Program-made: the position numbers and the translations under genes
Notes under the pieces: model-generated
Told to the model about the DNA's origin: nothing
Seen by the model: the letters and a program-made list of their open reading frames with translations, nothing else
The model's database searches: none
Origin: Acidithiobacillus caldus ATCC 51756
GTDB taxonomy: Bacteria > Pseudomonadota > Gammaproteobacteria > Acidithiobacillales > Acidithiobacillaceae
Direction of reading: 5' to 3'
Assembly (NCBI RefSeq): GCF_000175575.2
Contig: NZ_CP005986.1
Location: 1,746,714 to 1,810,713 of the forward strand
DNA length: 64,000 bases
In this document: positions 43,584 to 53,436 of the stretch, one piece after another
Position numbering within the stretch: the stretch's first letter is position 1
Layout of the letters: each line of letters begins with the position of its first letter

Positions 43584-44045
43584 TTAGTTTCCGAGTTTGG
43601 TCGCCCGATGTTGCTGATCGTGAGATTCTTGTACGAGACCACGCAAAAAGTCAGCCAGGACCAGAGCGCCGTTGTGCTGCTGGTCGTGGGCCGCATAGAG
43701 GAGCACCAGGTCCTGACCCGCGGCGGCCGTGAGCAAGGCTTGCGCTTCCGGTACACGATCTTGCAGTTCCGCCAAGTAGCGCTGCCGGAACTCCTCCCAA
43801 AGGGCGGGATCGTGGTGGAACCACTGCCGTAGCGCGGTGCTGGGGGCAAGATTCCTGGCCCAATTGACCAGAGAGAGATCGGTTTTGCGCTGCCCCCGTG
43901 GCCATAAGCGCTCGACGAGGACGCGGTATCCGGCCGGAATGGGCTTGTCGTAAACATGCCAGATTCGAATGGCAAGAGGCCCGGACGACCCCGGATGTTC
44001 CGGTTCATGGAATGTGTTCTGGCTGCTTTCTTCGTGGTTAATCAA
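43584..44045 (-). CDS. DUF488 family protein
   Basis: 153 residues from TTG 44045, which stands seven bases after AGGAGG. The family signature IWHVYDKPIPAGYRVLVERLW and PRG, the WFHHDPALWEEFRQRYLAEL segment and the LVLLYAAHDQQHNGALVL strand are all present. DUF488 proteins (YeaO-like) are small alpha/beta proteins of unknown function. It is convergent with narK (14 bases apart). Alternative TTG at 44049. Confidence 0.8.
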   Translation of the reverse strand: MINHEESSQNTFHEPEHPGSSGPLAIRIWHVYDKPIPAGYRVLVERLWPRGQRKTDLSLVNWARNLAPSTALRQWFHHDPALWEEFRQRYLAELQDRVPEAQALLTAAAGQDLVLLYAAHDQQHNGALVLADFLRGLVQESHDQQHRATKLGN

Positions 44046-44154
44046 GGGCAACCCTCCTCATGCGACTCTCATGCCGGCAAAGCATTTTCAGCTCCTGTAG
44101 CGAATCCGCACGCCCAGCACGTTGCGCTCAGTCTGCCTTTGGGTTCGATGATCA

Positions 44155-45375
44155 TCACGTCTCCAGCGTTTCTACCCAGTGAAGATCCATGAGAGGTCGA
44201 TGAGCGGCTATCCCTTCGCGTGCAGCATCGGCTTTTCCCCAGACATTCCAGAGCAGCACACCCTCCACCCAGTCACCATCCCCATAATAGACTACCGCCT
44301 TCCCACCCCCTGGCGGGGCGGCTACGCGTAGTACTCGCTGAGAATCGCAGCGTCCCACAGCTTCGAAACCCAGTTCGAAAAGGTCACTGAAGAAGAGGGA
44401 CTGATGTCGGAAGGGTTCCGACCTACCGGCCATAGCTCGCCCCGCCGCCCTTCCGGTCGCCTCAGCATTGTCCCAATGTTCCAGACGACAAGGTTCTTGC
44501 CACACTGGGTCAGGATAGGTGGCTAGATCCCCAGCAGCCCAGATGCGGGAGTCACTGCTGCGCAACTCCGTATTGACCAGAACTCCGCCCTTGTCCAGAG
44601 TAAGGCCCGCCTGTTGGGCAAGCTCGAGATTACTCTCCATGCCCAGAGCATAGACCAGGAGATCGCAAGCTATGGGTGCCTGGGTTGTGAAGTGCGCCCG
44701 CACACTTCCATCCTCCCAGTCGAGACCTTCCAAGCGGTGTTGTGGATGGAGTTGAACTCCTGCCTTGCCGTAACGGGCAAGGACCACCTTTTGCAAAGTT
44801 GGGGGTAAAACATGGGCTAAGGGCGCGTTTCCAGCAAAAGCGTGGTGGACTTTCAGGCCCTCTTGCCGAGAGAGCGCTGCGGCCAGTTCTGCACCGAGGA
44901 AACCTCCCCCTACCACCAGCACGGTGAGGCCCGGTCGAGCAGCAGCTTGTAGCCGTTCGTAGTCCTGGAAGTTGCGCAGCGTGAAGACGCGATCCCGCAA
45001 GGTGGCGATGGCGAGCTCCGGCTGTCGCGCACGGCCCCCGGTCGCCAGAAGGAGTCGCTCGTAGCGGTAGATCCTTCCCGAGGCACTGGTGAGGGTCCGC
45101 GCTCCAGCATCCAGTTCGATCACGGCGTCTCCCAAGTGTATCTGCACCGAAAGGCCGTCCCATTCGGCGGCAGATCGTAGGGGCAACTCCTCTACGGTGT
45201 CTTTGCCCGTCCAGAGTCCTTTGGATAAGGGCGGCCGCTGATAAGGCAACTGCCTTTCAGCACCGAGCATTAGCAGCTTGCCTCTGTTGTCCAGCTCACG
45301 GATGGCCACGGCCGCCTCGGCAGCAGCTGGACCCGTGCCAACGATGACATAATCCCAACTGGAAATCTCGTCCAT
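44155..45375 (-). CDS. FAD-dependent ferredoxin-reductase-like oxidoreductase
   Basis: 406 residues from ATG 45375. FAD-binding GxGxxG in YVIVGTGPAAAEAAVAI, NAD-binding VLVVGGGFLGAELAAAL, and the second FAD motif RIWAAGDLATYPD. The C-terminal reductase domain ends in VEGVLLWNVWGKADAAR. It resembles AIF-type and rubredoxin/ferredoxin reductases. No iron-sulfur or rubredoxin domain is fused. A GTG at 45429 would add 18 residues. Electron acceptor unknown; the 7Fe ferredoxin at 33214 is one candidate. Confidence 0.84.
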   Translation of the reverse strand: MDEISSWDYVIVGTGPAAAEAAVAIRELDNRGKLLMLGAERQLPYQRPPLSKGLWTGKDTVEELPLRSAAEWDGLSVQIHLGDAVIELDAGARTLTSASGRIYRYERLLLATGGRARQPELAIATLRDRVFTLRNFQDYERLQAAARPGLTVLVVGGGFLGAELAAALSRQEGLKVHHAFAGNAPLAHVLPPTLQKVVLARYGKAGVQLHPQHRLEGLDWEDGSVRAHFTTQAPIACDLLVYALGMESNLELAQQAGLTLDKGGVLVNTELRSSDSRIWAAGDLATYPDPVWQEPCRLEHWDNAEATGRAAGRAMAGRSEPFRHQSLFFSDLFELGFEAVGRCDSQRVLRVAAPPGGGKAVVYYGDGDWVEGVLLWNVWGKADAAREGIAAHRPLMDLHWVETLET

Positions 45376-45506
45376 TACCTCGGCCTTATGAACCCTCGGT
45401 TTTTGTGTGCTGTCCCCATACCGATCCACAGCCTCACACGCTCCAGTATAGACTGCATGTTGACAACATGCCGGAGCTCCCTAGCTACTTGCCACAGTAC
45501 GGATCG

Positions 45507-46667
45507 CTAGCTATTCCTGGCGATTATCCTCTGTGCCAATCGCCGCGCTCGCTTGAGTTCTCCCGCGTAGATGCGGCTCTCATATCCGCGTGTCGGGGTA
45601 GTTGTGATGGGCTCGAGGACGTTTTTCGGGCCCTCTTGGTGGATGTCGATGTGCGCGATCATGGACAGGCCCGGGCGCAAGGGGTAGCGGCGGATCTCTG
45701 CCCGCCGCAAGCTAATTCGAATCGGCACCCGCTCAACGATATGGATGTAGTTGCCCGTCGCGTTTTCTGGAGGCAGAACGGCAAAGGCACTGCCGGCGCC
45801 GGGCAGGAGCCCCTGAACGGTGCCGTGAAAGATGACACGGTCGCCGTAGTAATAGCTCTCCAGTCGCACCGGTTGCCCTGGCCGCAGATGGGCCATCTGG
45901 GTTTCTTTGACGTTGGCAACTACCCAGAGATCATCCAAGGGCACGATGGTGAAGAGCCGCTCTCCCGGGTGAATCATCAGACCGGGGTAGGCGCTGCGCT
46001 GGACTACGAAACCACTGATGGGAGCCCGCAGATCGCGCCTGGCCCAGTCGATATAGCGGCGCTCTAGATCGGCCACCGCCGCCCGCACCTGCGGGTTATT
46101 TTGCAGGGTGGTGCCTTCCACCAGTGCTTGTGCTGCCTGGAGTTTGGCCGCCGTTGCGGCGATCTCTGCCTGCAGTGCGTTTACGTCCTGCGTAGTGTCA
46201 GCAATCTGAATGGTGGCTACGGCGCCGCTCGCCTGCGCGCCACGGTACCGCTGGAGATCATCGCGTAGCTTCGTCAATTGTGCCTGTTGGGCGCGGAGTT
46301 TTGCTTGAGTTTCCTGTACTGCGGCAAATTCCTGGCGCAGTTGTCGCACCGTGCGTCCCAAGGCGGCCTCGCTGGCTTGCAGAGCCAGCAGACTACGGTC
46401 TCCCTGGAGACTCGCGAGGATGGTGCCGGCGCGCACATATTCGGTGTTTTCCACATATACCCGCCGGATCGTCCCCGCGCTTTGCGCCTGGACGGGTGTG
46501 ACATTCCCCTCGACGTAGGCATCGTTGGTAGCAATACGCCGACTGCCTACCAGCACCCACCACGCCGCCCACCCCATCAGCAGCAAGGCGAGAATGAGGC
46601 CAAATACGAGGTAATTACGACGGGAACGAATAGGCGTTTGGGAAAGGTCTTCTGACAACTCAGCCAT
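45507..46667 (-). CDS. emrA: EmrA/HlyD-type membrane fusion protein
   Basis: 386 residues. One N-terminal membrane helix (about 18-40) is followed by the lipoyl half-motif VEGNVTPVQAQSAGTIRRVY, a long coiled-coil hairpin (90-190), and the second half-motif APISGFVVQRSAYPGLMI. The beta-barrel domain reads PLDDLWVVANVKETQMAHL, which is typical of EmrA. It connects the inner-membrane MFS pump to the outer-membrane channel. It overlaps the NodT gene by eight bases. Symbol by analogy. Confidence 0.88.
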   Translation of the reverse strand: MAELSEDLSQTPIRSRRNYLVFGLILALLLMGWAAWWVLVGSRRIATNDAYVEGNVTPVQAQSAGTIRRVYVENTEYVRAGTILASLQGDRSLLALQASEAALGRTVRQLRQEFAAVQETQAKLRAQQAQLTKLRDDLQRYRGAQASGAVATIQIADTTQDVNALQAEIAATAAKLQAAQALVEGTTLQNNPQVRAAVADLERRYIDWARRDLRAPISGFVVQRSAYPGLMIHPGERLFTIVPLDDLWVVANVKETQMAHLRPGQPVRLESYYYGDRVIFHGTVQGLLPGAGSAFAVLPPENATGNYIHIVERVPIRISLRRAEIRRYPLRPGLSMIAHIDIHQEGPKNVLEPITTTPTRGYESRIYAGELKRARRLAQRIIARNS

Positions 46668-48084
46668 CCTTTATCGTATGTCGATATCCTCCGCCCAAAG
46701 CGGACTCCAGTAGCGCCCAGTTTTGCCAACGTGCGGTGGTAATAGCCGTTCGCCGTTGGCGAACCTGAACGCAGGTGATTTCTGCCGCGATGCTGGGCAG
46801 AGCATCACTCAGGCCCTGGCGCCAGGCTTGCTGGCGCAACTCCCACTGTGACTGCGCCGCTGCCGCGGCGTGGCGCTGGGCCCGTTCTTGGCGTGCTAGC
46901 TTCTGCGCCGTGCTCAGGCGATCGGCAATTTGGCGTAACGCTGCCAAGAGGGTGCTCCGATAGCGATCCTGGGCAGCAAGAAAGACCGCATTCTGCGCCC
47001 GCAGGTGGGCACGTAGGGCTCCTCCCTCGAAAATCGGCAAGGTAATGACCGGACCGACGGCATGGGCGAAATTCCCCGGATTAAATAGATCGCCCAGGTG
47101 GATACTGTTCCAACCGGCGAGCAGACGGAGATTGATGTTTGGGTAGAAGGCAGCCCGTGCCGCCCCAACCTCTGCCGCTGCCGCTTGCACGGCCCAGCGG
47201 GCGGCGACGATGTCGGGGCGCCGAGCAAGCAATCGCAATGGGAGATTCTTCGGCAACCCCAGTGCTGGGGAGAGCGCCTGCTTCGTGATGGTAGCGGACC
47301 CTATCGTCATGGAAGGCCCTTCGCCGCAGAGTGCGGCCAGGGCATGCTTCTCGGCAGCAATGGCCGCTTGCAGCTTGGCGATGCGCTGGGCGGACTCGGC
47401 TAGGGCTAGATCTTCGGCATGGATCTGGCTGGCATTGAACAAACCTTGTTGAAAACCACCCTCTGCCACGGCCTTGGCCTGCTCTTGCAGGGTATGCAGA
47501 TGTTCTGTCTGCTGGAGCAAGCGTCGGTCACCTTCGAGAGCGAAATACTGGACGACGACCGCCGTACTGACCAATAGCCGTGCCTGGGCTGCCTCCGCCT
47601 GGTTCATGGCCAAGCGACCGCGAGCTGCCCGCACCAGATCGCGATCCTGCCCCCAAAGATCGACGTGATAGTGGATGTCGATGGGATTCAGTGCGCCAAA
47701 AGTATTGCTCGTGCCATTGGCGCTGAGATGCAGACCTTGGGCGGAAAAATATTGCTGCGTGAGTGCAAAATCGGCATCGAAATGGGGCAAGAGCCGTGAT
47801 CGCGCAGCGCCGACATCGGCTTGTGCCAGCAGTACCTTTGCCGCTGCGGCTCGTAGATCCGGATTCCGCGCGAAAGCGATCTGTACCAGACGGTTAAGTT
47901 CCGGATCGTTCGCACTCCGCCACCACTCTTGGGCGGGCCAGGGTGCCGCGGCTATCCCGGTGGGTCTGGGAATGTCTAAATCCACCTGATCTTTCGGATT
48001 GTTGGGTAGCTGCTCAGGTAGGCGCGCGCAGCCGCCCACCACGAGCGAGAGGCACAGCACAGTCGATGCAATTCGTATATTCAT
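46660..48084 (-). CDS. NodT-family outer-membrane efflux lipoprotein
   Basis: 474 residues from ATG 48084. A lipoprotein signal ends with the lipobox LVVGGC. The mature protein has two repeated outer-membrane-factor halves with the conserved PAQEWWRSANDPELNRLV near the start, LARRPDIVAARW in the middle and long helical alpha-barrel segments. It forms the TolC-like exit duct for the EmrAB pump. It overlaps the emrB stop by four bases. The frame upstream to 48168 is inside emrB and lacks similarity. Confidence 0.87.
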   Translation of the reverse strand: MNIRIASTVLCLSLVVGGCARLPEQLPNNPKDQVDLDIPRPTGIAAAPWPAQEWWRSANDPELNRLVQIAFARNPDLRAAAAKVLLAQADVGAARSRLLPHFDADFALTQQYFSAQGLHLSANGTSNTFGALNPIDIHYHVDLWGQDRDLVRAARGRLAMNQAEAAQARLLVSTAVVVQYFALEGDRRLLQQTEHLHTLQEQAKAVAEGGFQQGLFNASQIHAEDLALAESAQRIAKLQAAIAAEKHALAALCGEGPSMTIGSATITKQALSPALGLPKNLPLRLLARRPDIVAARWAVQAAAAEVGAARAAFYPNINLRLLAGWNSIHLGDLFNPGNFAHAVGPVITLPIFEGGALRAHLRAQNAVFLAAQDRYRSTLLAALRQIADRLSTAQKLARQERAQRHAAAAAQSQWELRQQAWRQGLSDALPSIAAEITCVQVRQRRTAITTARWQNWALLESALGGGYRHTIKDG

Positions 48085-49646
48085 GGTTCCACCAGCTCGG
48101 CGATGGCCGTCTGCTCCGCAATACTCTCGGAACTCTTTTCCTTTGGCACTCGTGACAGCAGGCTCCATAGGGCCAGCCCACCAAAAATCCCAGCAGCCAG
48201 GTAAAAAATCTCGTTGAAGGCGAGCATGGCAGCGTGTTGCCGCACCGACGCCGCGAGCAAGCCGGGAACATTAGCAAAATGGCGCTCGGCGGCATGCCAA
48301 AAGAGCAGATTACTGCCCTGCACCTCCACCAGAAAATGGCGATGGAGATCCAAACGCCGTTCCCACAAGGCTGCTACGAGGGGAATTCCCAGGGCCTGAC
48401 CGGTACTGCGGAGGAGATTCAACGCGACCGCAGCACGCTGTTCCGACGGGCCAGAAAGCCCCCAGAGCCCGATCCGTGCCCAGGCAGCAAACGCCCCACC
48501 AAGACCCAAGCCCACGAGCATGGGCGCCTCGACGAGGCTACTAGGCGAGACCGGAAGGTCATAACTGGAAAGCCACCACGCAGCCCCACTGAGCAAAAGC
48601 AAGGAAATTAGCGCCAGTGGGCGAGGATCGTGGCGGCCCAAATACCAGTGCGAGAAGGTAGCGCTTGCGGGTGCAAAAATGGCCAGACTGAGAAGAATTT
48701 CGCCAATGGCGCGAGCACTGTAGCCAAAACTGAGCTGATACTGAACGATGAGTAACGCCAGCGTACCCTGAAATACCAGAGCGGTGAGAAAAACGCCGAG
48801 GGCTGCAACGCGAAAATTGACATAGCGAAAACTGCGCAAATCCAACGCTGGCAGGGTCTGTCGTCGCAGCCACCAGACGGTCGCCCCCCCCAACACCAGA
48901 GTCAGCACCGCCAGCAGGCGAATCTCCGGCGAGCGCCACCAGTCGTCTTTACTCCCCAGATTGCAAAGCATTTGCAGGGTTACCAGGCTCGCCACCAAAA
49001 GGGCATAGCCCAACCAGTCCATCGATGGCCGTTCCTCTTGGCGCTCCGGCGGCTCCCACAGCCATATACCCAGAAAACTCATCAGCAGAATGGGTAGATT
49101 GAGGAGGAATAACCACCGCCACCCCCATGCATCGTCAATCCAGCCACCAATAAAAGGCCCAATGGCAAAGGGCGTGATGGCGGCGATGCCCCAAAGAAAT
49201 AAGCCGTGGTCGCGCCGGTCACTGTGGTAGTGGCGCAAGAGCAGGTTGAGGGAAAGGGGGATACTCAGCCCCCCAGCGAGGCCGGCGACAATGCGAGCGG
49301 CCAAAAACGGCACATATTCGCGCGTTGTGGCATTGACCAGCGACGCAAAAAAAATGGCTGCTAAACAAAAGAGTAGGCTATTACGATTGCCAAAACGTTG
49401 GCTGGCCCAGCGCCCCAGCGGCAGGCCCAAGCCCAAAGCCAGGAAGTACAGGTCTTGGGTCCAGTCACCATAGATCATATTGCGCCCCAAGGAGCCAATG
49501 ACCCGGGGGATCATTGGCAGGTAGGCACCACCATTGAAGAGGACCAGGAAATGCTCCAGGCCAATAGCCAAGTTGACCGCAAGAAAGCGGCTAGGAACCG
49601 AATGAGCGCTGACACTTCGTAGTTGGCGATGAAGGATCCGAAACAT
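48081..49646 (-). CDS. emrB: EmrB-like multidrug MFS transporter (DHA2 family)
   Basis: 521 residues with fourteen predicted membrane helices. The DHA2 loop signature is modified (GRWASQRFGNRNSLLFCL), and the helix 5 motif AGLAGGLSIPLSLNLLLRHY is present, as is the WGWRWLFLLNLPILL segment typical of EmrB. ATG 49646 opens the operon, followed by the NodT and EmrA genes with short overlaps. Substrates are probably hydrophobic drugs or organic acids. It diverges from the LysR regulator at 49730. Confidence 0.88.
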   Translation of the reverse strand: MFRILHRQLRSVSAHSVPSRFLAVNLAIGLEHFLVLFNGGAYLPMIPRVIGSLGRNMIYGDWTQDLYFLALGLGLPLGRWASQRFGNRNSLLFCLAAIFFASLVNATTREYVPFLAARIVAGLAGGLSIPLSLNLLLRHYHSDRRDHGLFLWGIAAITPFAIGPFIGGWIDDAWGWRWLFLLNLPILLMSFLGIWLWEPPERQEERPSMDWLGYALLVASLVTLQMLCNLGSKDDWWRSPEIRLLAVLTLVLGGATVWWLRRQTLPALDLRSFRYVNFRVAALGVFLTALVFQGTLALLIVQYQLSFGYSARAIGEILLSLAIFAPASATFSHWYLGRHDPRPLALISLLLLSGAAWWLSSYDLPVSPSSLVEAPMLVGLGLGGAFAAWARIGLWGLSGPSEQRAAVALNLLRSTGQALGIPLVAALWERRLDLHRHFLVEVQGSNLLFWHAAERHFANVPGLLAASVRQHAAMLAFNEIFYLAAGIFGGLALWSLLSRVPKEKSSESIAEQTAIAELVEP

Positions 49647-49729
49647 GGTAGCTCTGAAAAATCCAGAGCGGAGCCTAGCAATGGTGAAGCTATAGAACTA
49701 ATAGGAAGTAATGATAGAATCTATCGATC

Positions 49730-50626
49730 ATGGCGATACCTACCCCTTCTCTTGAACTACTCGAAACCTTTCTCGTCGTAGCCGAGTGCGGCAGCGTGAG
49801 CAAAGCGGCCCACATCCTCCACCGCAGTCAGCCAGCCATCAGTGAGCGTCTGCAACGACTTACAGAACTTGTGGGAGAGCCCTTGTACTATGGCGTGGGC
49901 CGCGGCGTTCGCCTAACAGCAGCGGGTGAAGCCTATCTCGCCCCTGCCCGCCGCCTCCGGGATCTCAAACGGGAATGGTCAGACATGGTCCAGCGCCGGC
50001 GGCAGTTGCAGGAAGGCGTTCTCAAGATCGCCGCCACCAATACCGTAGCCAATTACTTTCTACCGCAGTATCTCGTGCGTTTTCGGCAGGACTACCCTGA
50101 GGTGGAACTGCAATTGCGCGGAGGAATCACCGACTGGTCCCAGTACTCTCTGCTGGACTGGGATCTCTTCTTTCTCGAGGAGGGCACACCGATGACGGGG
50201 CTGCCGCCCCACTATGCGGCTAGCCCCTGGCTCGAGGACGAGATTCTCGCCATTTTCCCCAGGGGGCACGCCTTTGCGGAAAAGCCTAATCTGGATTTAG
50301 CAGATCTGGCCAGCCAACCGCTGGTCTGGCGGGAGACGCAGTCGGGCATTCGCCAGCGTATACTGCAAGAGTTCCGTAAAATTGGCATCGAACCCAGCAT
50401 TCGTATCGAAGTCAACGGTGTCGAAGCCATGGGGACGGCCGTAGCCGCAGGGTTGGGTATCGGCTTCATCACCAGTACCGCCTTGCGCCATCGCCACGAT
50501 TGGGCAGTCGAGAGTCGCCGAGTTGGCGATCCGATCCATTGGACCCTATATCTGGTCGCCCCCAAAACCCCCTATCGCTCTCACACCATTGCTCGTTTTT
50601 TAGAATGCCTAGATCCAGCCAAATAA
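49730..50626 (+). CDS. LysR-family regulator of the efflux operon
   Basis: 298 residues. The N-terminal winged helix reads LLETFLVVAECGSVSKAAH and RSQPAISERLQRLTELVGEP, followed by a linker helix and a periplasmic-binding-like effector domain (90-295). It is transcribed away from emrB, with 83 bases between the two start codons, the usual layout of a LysR activator and its target. The inducer is unknown. Confidence 0.9.
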   Translation: MAIPTPSLELLETFLVVAECGSVSKAAHILHRSQPAISERLQRLTELVGEPLYYGVGRGVRLTAAGEAYLAPARRLRDLKREWSDMVQRRRQLQEGVLKIAATNTVANYFLPQYLVRFRQDYPEVELQLRGGITDWSQYSLLDWDLFFLEEGTPMTGLPPHYAASPWLEDEILAIFPRGHAFAEKPNLDLADLASQPLVWRETQSGIRQRILQEFRKIGIEPSIRIEVNGVEAMGTAVAAGLGIGFITSTALRHRHDWAVESRRVGDPIHWTLYLVAPKTPYRSHTIARFLECLDPAK

Positions 50627-50814
50627 AAAACACCAAGGCGATGGCAGAGATTATTTTAAGTTATTAGAGGCGTTTTTAGAGGGGCACCTCGATCAACACC
50701 TAAAAATTCGATCCCGTGATGTGGCGAAGCCAACCACGGTTCAAAATGACGATTTCGAGCCGGTTTCTCCCACCATTTCAGGCTATTAGCCCGATTTTCC
50801 GATCTCTGGGCGCA

Positions 50815-51887
50815 TTACGCCCCGAGAAAGTCCAAGCGACGCATGTTGTAAACAATGACCATCATGCCCATGGGAAAGTGGCGCGGGCCCGACCGATGGT
50901 GCGGGTCTACTTCCCGTCCCACTGGGTGATGGCAGCAAAGGCATGATCTTCCCGCGCGCACCTTGGCAATGCGCCGGTTCCGCCGCTCCTGGCAGGCAGA
51001 AAGCGTCTTGCCCTTCTTCGCTTTGCGTTTATGCGGGCTATAGTCTTGCTCCCAAAGGCGTTCCTCTCGTTCGGCCCTAACATACTCTTTATCGGCATAG
51101 ATCTCGGCACTGGTATTCCTCTCGCCGAGCACTGCTTCCAAGTGCTGGGAATCATGGACTTTGGCGGTATCGGCAATCCAGGTCCGAACGAACTTGTGCT
51201 TGCGATCCAAGCTCACGGTGAATTTGTAGCCATGATGTGATTTGCCGTGCTTTTTGGTCCAGCTGGCATCTACGTCCTTCTGCCGCCTGCTCGGCGTCAA
51301 TTAGCTTGTCCGCCAGGACAAGATAATTGTCGCTAAGCAGCCGCCGCTTGGCGGGCTTCCAGTCCGCAGGGACTGCATTTTGCTCGAGCTGTTCTATATC
51401 TTCCTTCGTGAAATGCTGCTTGGGGGCGGGTACCAAGGTGGCATCGACAATTTGCCCTGCATGGGCCTCCAGGCCGTGCGCGCGGATTTGCCGGTCCAAC
51501 TCGGCGAAGAGTGCGCTAACCCCGTCCACCCCAGTTCGGTTCTCAAAGTTCCAGATCGTGGTCCGATCGGGTATGTTGCGGGAGCGATCCAGACCACTAA
51601 AGCGCCGGAAACTGCGACGATTCAGCAATTGGAACTCGGTCTGCTCGTCCGACAGACCATGCAGACGCTTCACCACCAAGACACGGATCATCGCTTCCCT
51701 TGGGTACGGCGGCCGACCACCTCTCGGCTGCTCTGGACGGGGAGCAATGCGCTCGACCGCTTGCGCCGAAGCAGAAATCGACCACCGCCTCGATCTTCTG
51801 CAGCGGATCCCCGATGACGTCCACCTTATGGACGTACCCCCCATCGGCCAGTAGGTCCTTCTTCGCCGCACTCCAGCGCGCAATCAT
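50815..51887 (-). pseudogene. Degenerate IS5-family transposase
   Basis: A transposase spread over at least four reading frames. The start MIARWSAAKKDLLADGGY and frame one end near 51770. Frame two carries GGRPPYPREAMIRVLVVKRL and the Asp of GQIVDATLVPAP. Frame three holds HHGYKFTVSLDRKHKFVR and the third-motif region. Short stretches in further frames end at VIVYNMRRLDFL. Each junction is a small indel. It belongs to an IS5 subgroup different from the intact copy at 21458. No clear terminal repeats were found. Confidence 0.8.
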
Positions 51888-51941
51888 CCCGTCTATCTCA
51901 CTGCAATTCGGCCTACCGCCATTCGACCAATACCCGCGGGC

Positions 51942-52130
51942 ATGGGGTTTTTCGAGCCGCCCCTCTCAAACAACGCTGCGATCGTGCTGTTGGTCGGCAA
52001 GCTGCTGGCCGAGCAGACGGAAGAGTGGCAAGTAATTCGCCGCCACATGAACCAAGAGTGTTTGGTGCAGGTCGTAGGCTCTGACATCCTGACGGCCCAG
52101 GTACTGATCAACGATCCGCAGACCGCGTGA
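51942..52130 (+). pseudogene. C-terminal transposase remnant, possibly IS256 family
   Basis: A 62-codon open frame reads NNAAIVLLVGKLLAEQTEEW and then QVIRRHMNQECL, resembling the last helices of Mutator-type transposases (a hydrophobic helix followed by LxEQxxEW). There is no upstream catalytic part. It lies directly behind the degenerate IS5-family gene. Short, so the assignment is tentative. Confidence 0.35.
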
Positions 52131-52213
52131 GATGACGACATTGGAGATCCACTTTTACACCTCTTGACGGGACGCAACTGAGCTCATTATGACTTTTTTT
52201 GTGTAAGGTTGTT

Positions 52214-52930
52214 CTAGTGCGTCAGCAGCTCCACCCATCGGGCATATAACTGACGAGAAATATCGGCCAAACTGGCACATTTCTGAGCTAAATCGCGTGT
52301 GATCTCATCGACCGATTGTACGCCAACCCCGGTGTTTTTCAAGTCTTCCGCCATTGCCAACGTCCACGATCGAACAATGGTCTCGGTTACCTCGGGATGA
52401 CCCTGTAGAGCCAAACAATGCTGCCCAATAGAAAATGCTTGATTGGCACAAATGGCGCTAGATAAAATAGGTATGCCACCCTCTGGTAGCATGAAGGTTT
52501 CCCCGTGCCAATGAAAAAGGAGAAATGATTCCGGTAGCCCTTTCAGCCATAAACTTCTGCGTCCCGCAACGGTTTTCTGAACCGGAAACCATCCTATCTC
52601 TGGCCCGGATGGATTTGCAATAACTTGCGCACCCATAGCCTTGGCGATAAGCTGAGCACCCAAACAATGTCCTAAGGTTGGTTTCTCAGCTTTGATGGTC
52701 GCCCTAATTAGTTGCATTTCATCTGAAAGCCATGGGTATCGATCTTCATCGTTTGCACTCATGGGGCCACCCATAATTACTAGACCGGAATAAGCATTAG
52801 AATTTTTAGGTACGGGCACTCCAAGATCAAGCCGATGGATGGTGGGATGATGATCGCTTTCCAAGAATATCTCTTCTAAAAGCCCTAATCCTTCCTCAGG
52901 ATGATGTTGTAACACAAGAATATTGCTCAC
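52214..52930 (-). CDS. Class I glutamine amidotransferase-like protein
   Basis: 238 residues, GATase1 fold. The oxyanion strand YSGLVIMGGPMSAND, the nucleophile elbow LGHCLGAQLIAKAMGA (Cys in the GxCxG-like motif), and the His-Glu pair in LALQGHPEVTE complete a catalytic triad. It is similar to stand-alone GMP-synthase-like amidotransferases that have other amide substrates. ATG 52930 has an ambiguous ribosome site. It stands alone among IS remnants. Confidence 0.85.
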   Translation of the reverse strand: MSNILVLQHHPEEGLGLLEEIFLESDHHPTIHRLDLGVPVPKNSNAYSGLVIMGGPMSANDEDRYPWLSDEMQLIRATIKAEKPTLGHCLGAQLIAKAMGAQVIANPSGPEIGWFPVQKTVAGRRSLWLKGLPESFLLFHWHGETFMLPEGGIPILSSAICANQAFSIGQHCLALQGHPEVTETIVRSWTLAMAEDLKNTGVGVQSVDEITRDLAQKCASLADISRQLYARWVELLTH

Positions 52931-53148
52931 AAGAGACCTCTACCTGATTAATCAAATTAATATCGATTCGAACGGTTACCAAAATCCGCTTCCAGTCTTT
53001 AACCTTCATCCCTCCGTGAGAGGGTATCCCTCCGAATCCTGCGTGGCAACAACGCTCTACTGTCGTCCGCGCACTGCAGCACCTTCACGGTCCAGTAGCG
53101 ACACCACGCGATTTGAGGTAATCATACATCAGGGAGCGATTCTCAACG
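52931..53148. other. Non-coding stretch between the amidotransferase and IS debris
   Basis: No supported gene. A plus-strand open frame of 122 codons (52923-53291) has low-complexity basic composition and runs antisense to the small broken gene at 53149-53424. Confidence 0.4.
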
Positions 53149-53424
53149 CTAGAGCCGCTCACTCTCCGGGAGCAAGGACTCCGCAGCGTCGATCAGGTCT
53201 CGCTCGGCCGCAAGCACATCCCCCCGAGCGCGCTCCCGTTCCACAAGTGGAGATCAAGCGCGAGATGTGCGCGGGTTTTACGTCAAGATAGTCCGCTAGA
53301 GCTTTCAGGTCGTCCTTGATCTGCGCCTGCATGGACTGAATGCCTTGCCGACGATGGTGAATGTCTTCAATGACTTCACGGGCTTTGTGGTCAAGTTCCA
53401 GCGTATTTTTCCTTGGTGTTGCAA
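53149..53424 (-). pseudogene. Small helical protein gene with one frameshift
   Basis: On the minus strand a frame beginning near TTG 53424 reads LELDHKAREVIEDIHHRR, then ALADYLDVKPAHISRLIS. One surplus base at about 53248-53252 shifts it; the continuation LVERERARGDVLAAERDLID ends at the TAG at 53151-53149. Rejoined it gives about 90 residues, helical, with a possible helix-turn-helix (LADYLDVKPAHISRLI). No named family is recognised. Its upstream end meets the truncated IS3-family gene. Confidence 0.5.
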
Positions 53425-53436
53425 CTCAAACGGTAG

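Noticed and set aside
52923-53291. 122-codon plus-strand frame beside the amidotransferase
   Set aside because: Low-complexity composition and antisense to a better-supported broken gene on the minus strand.
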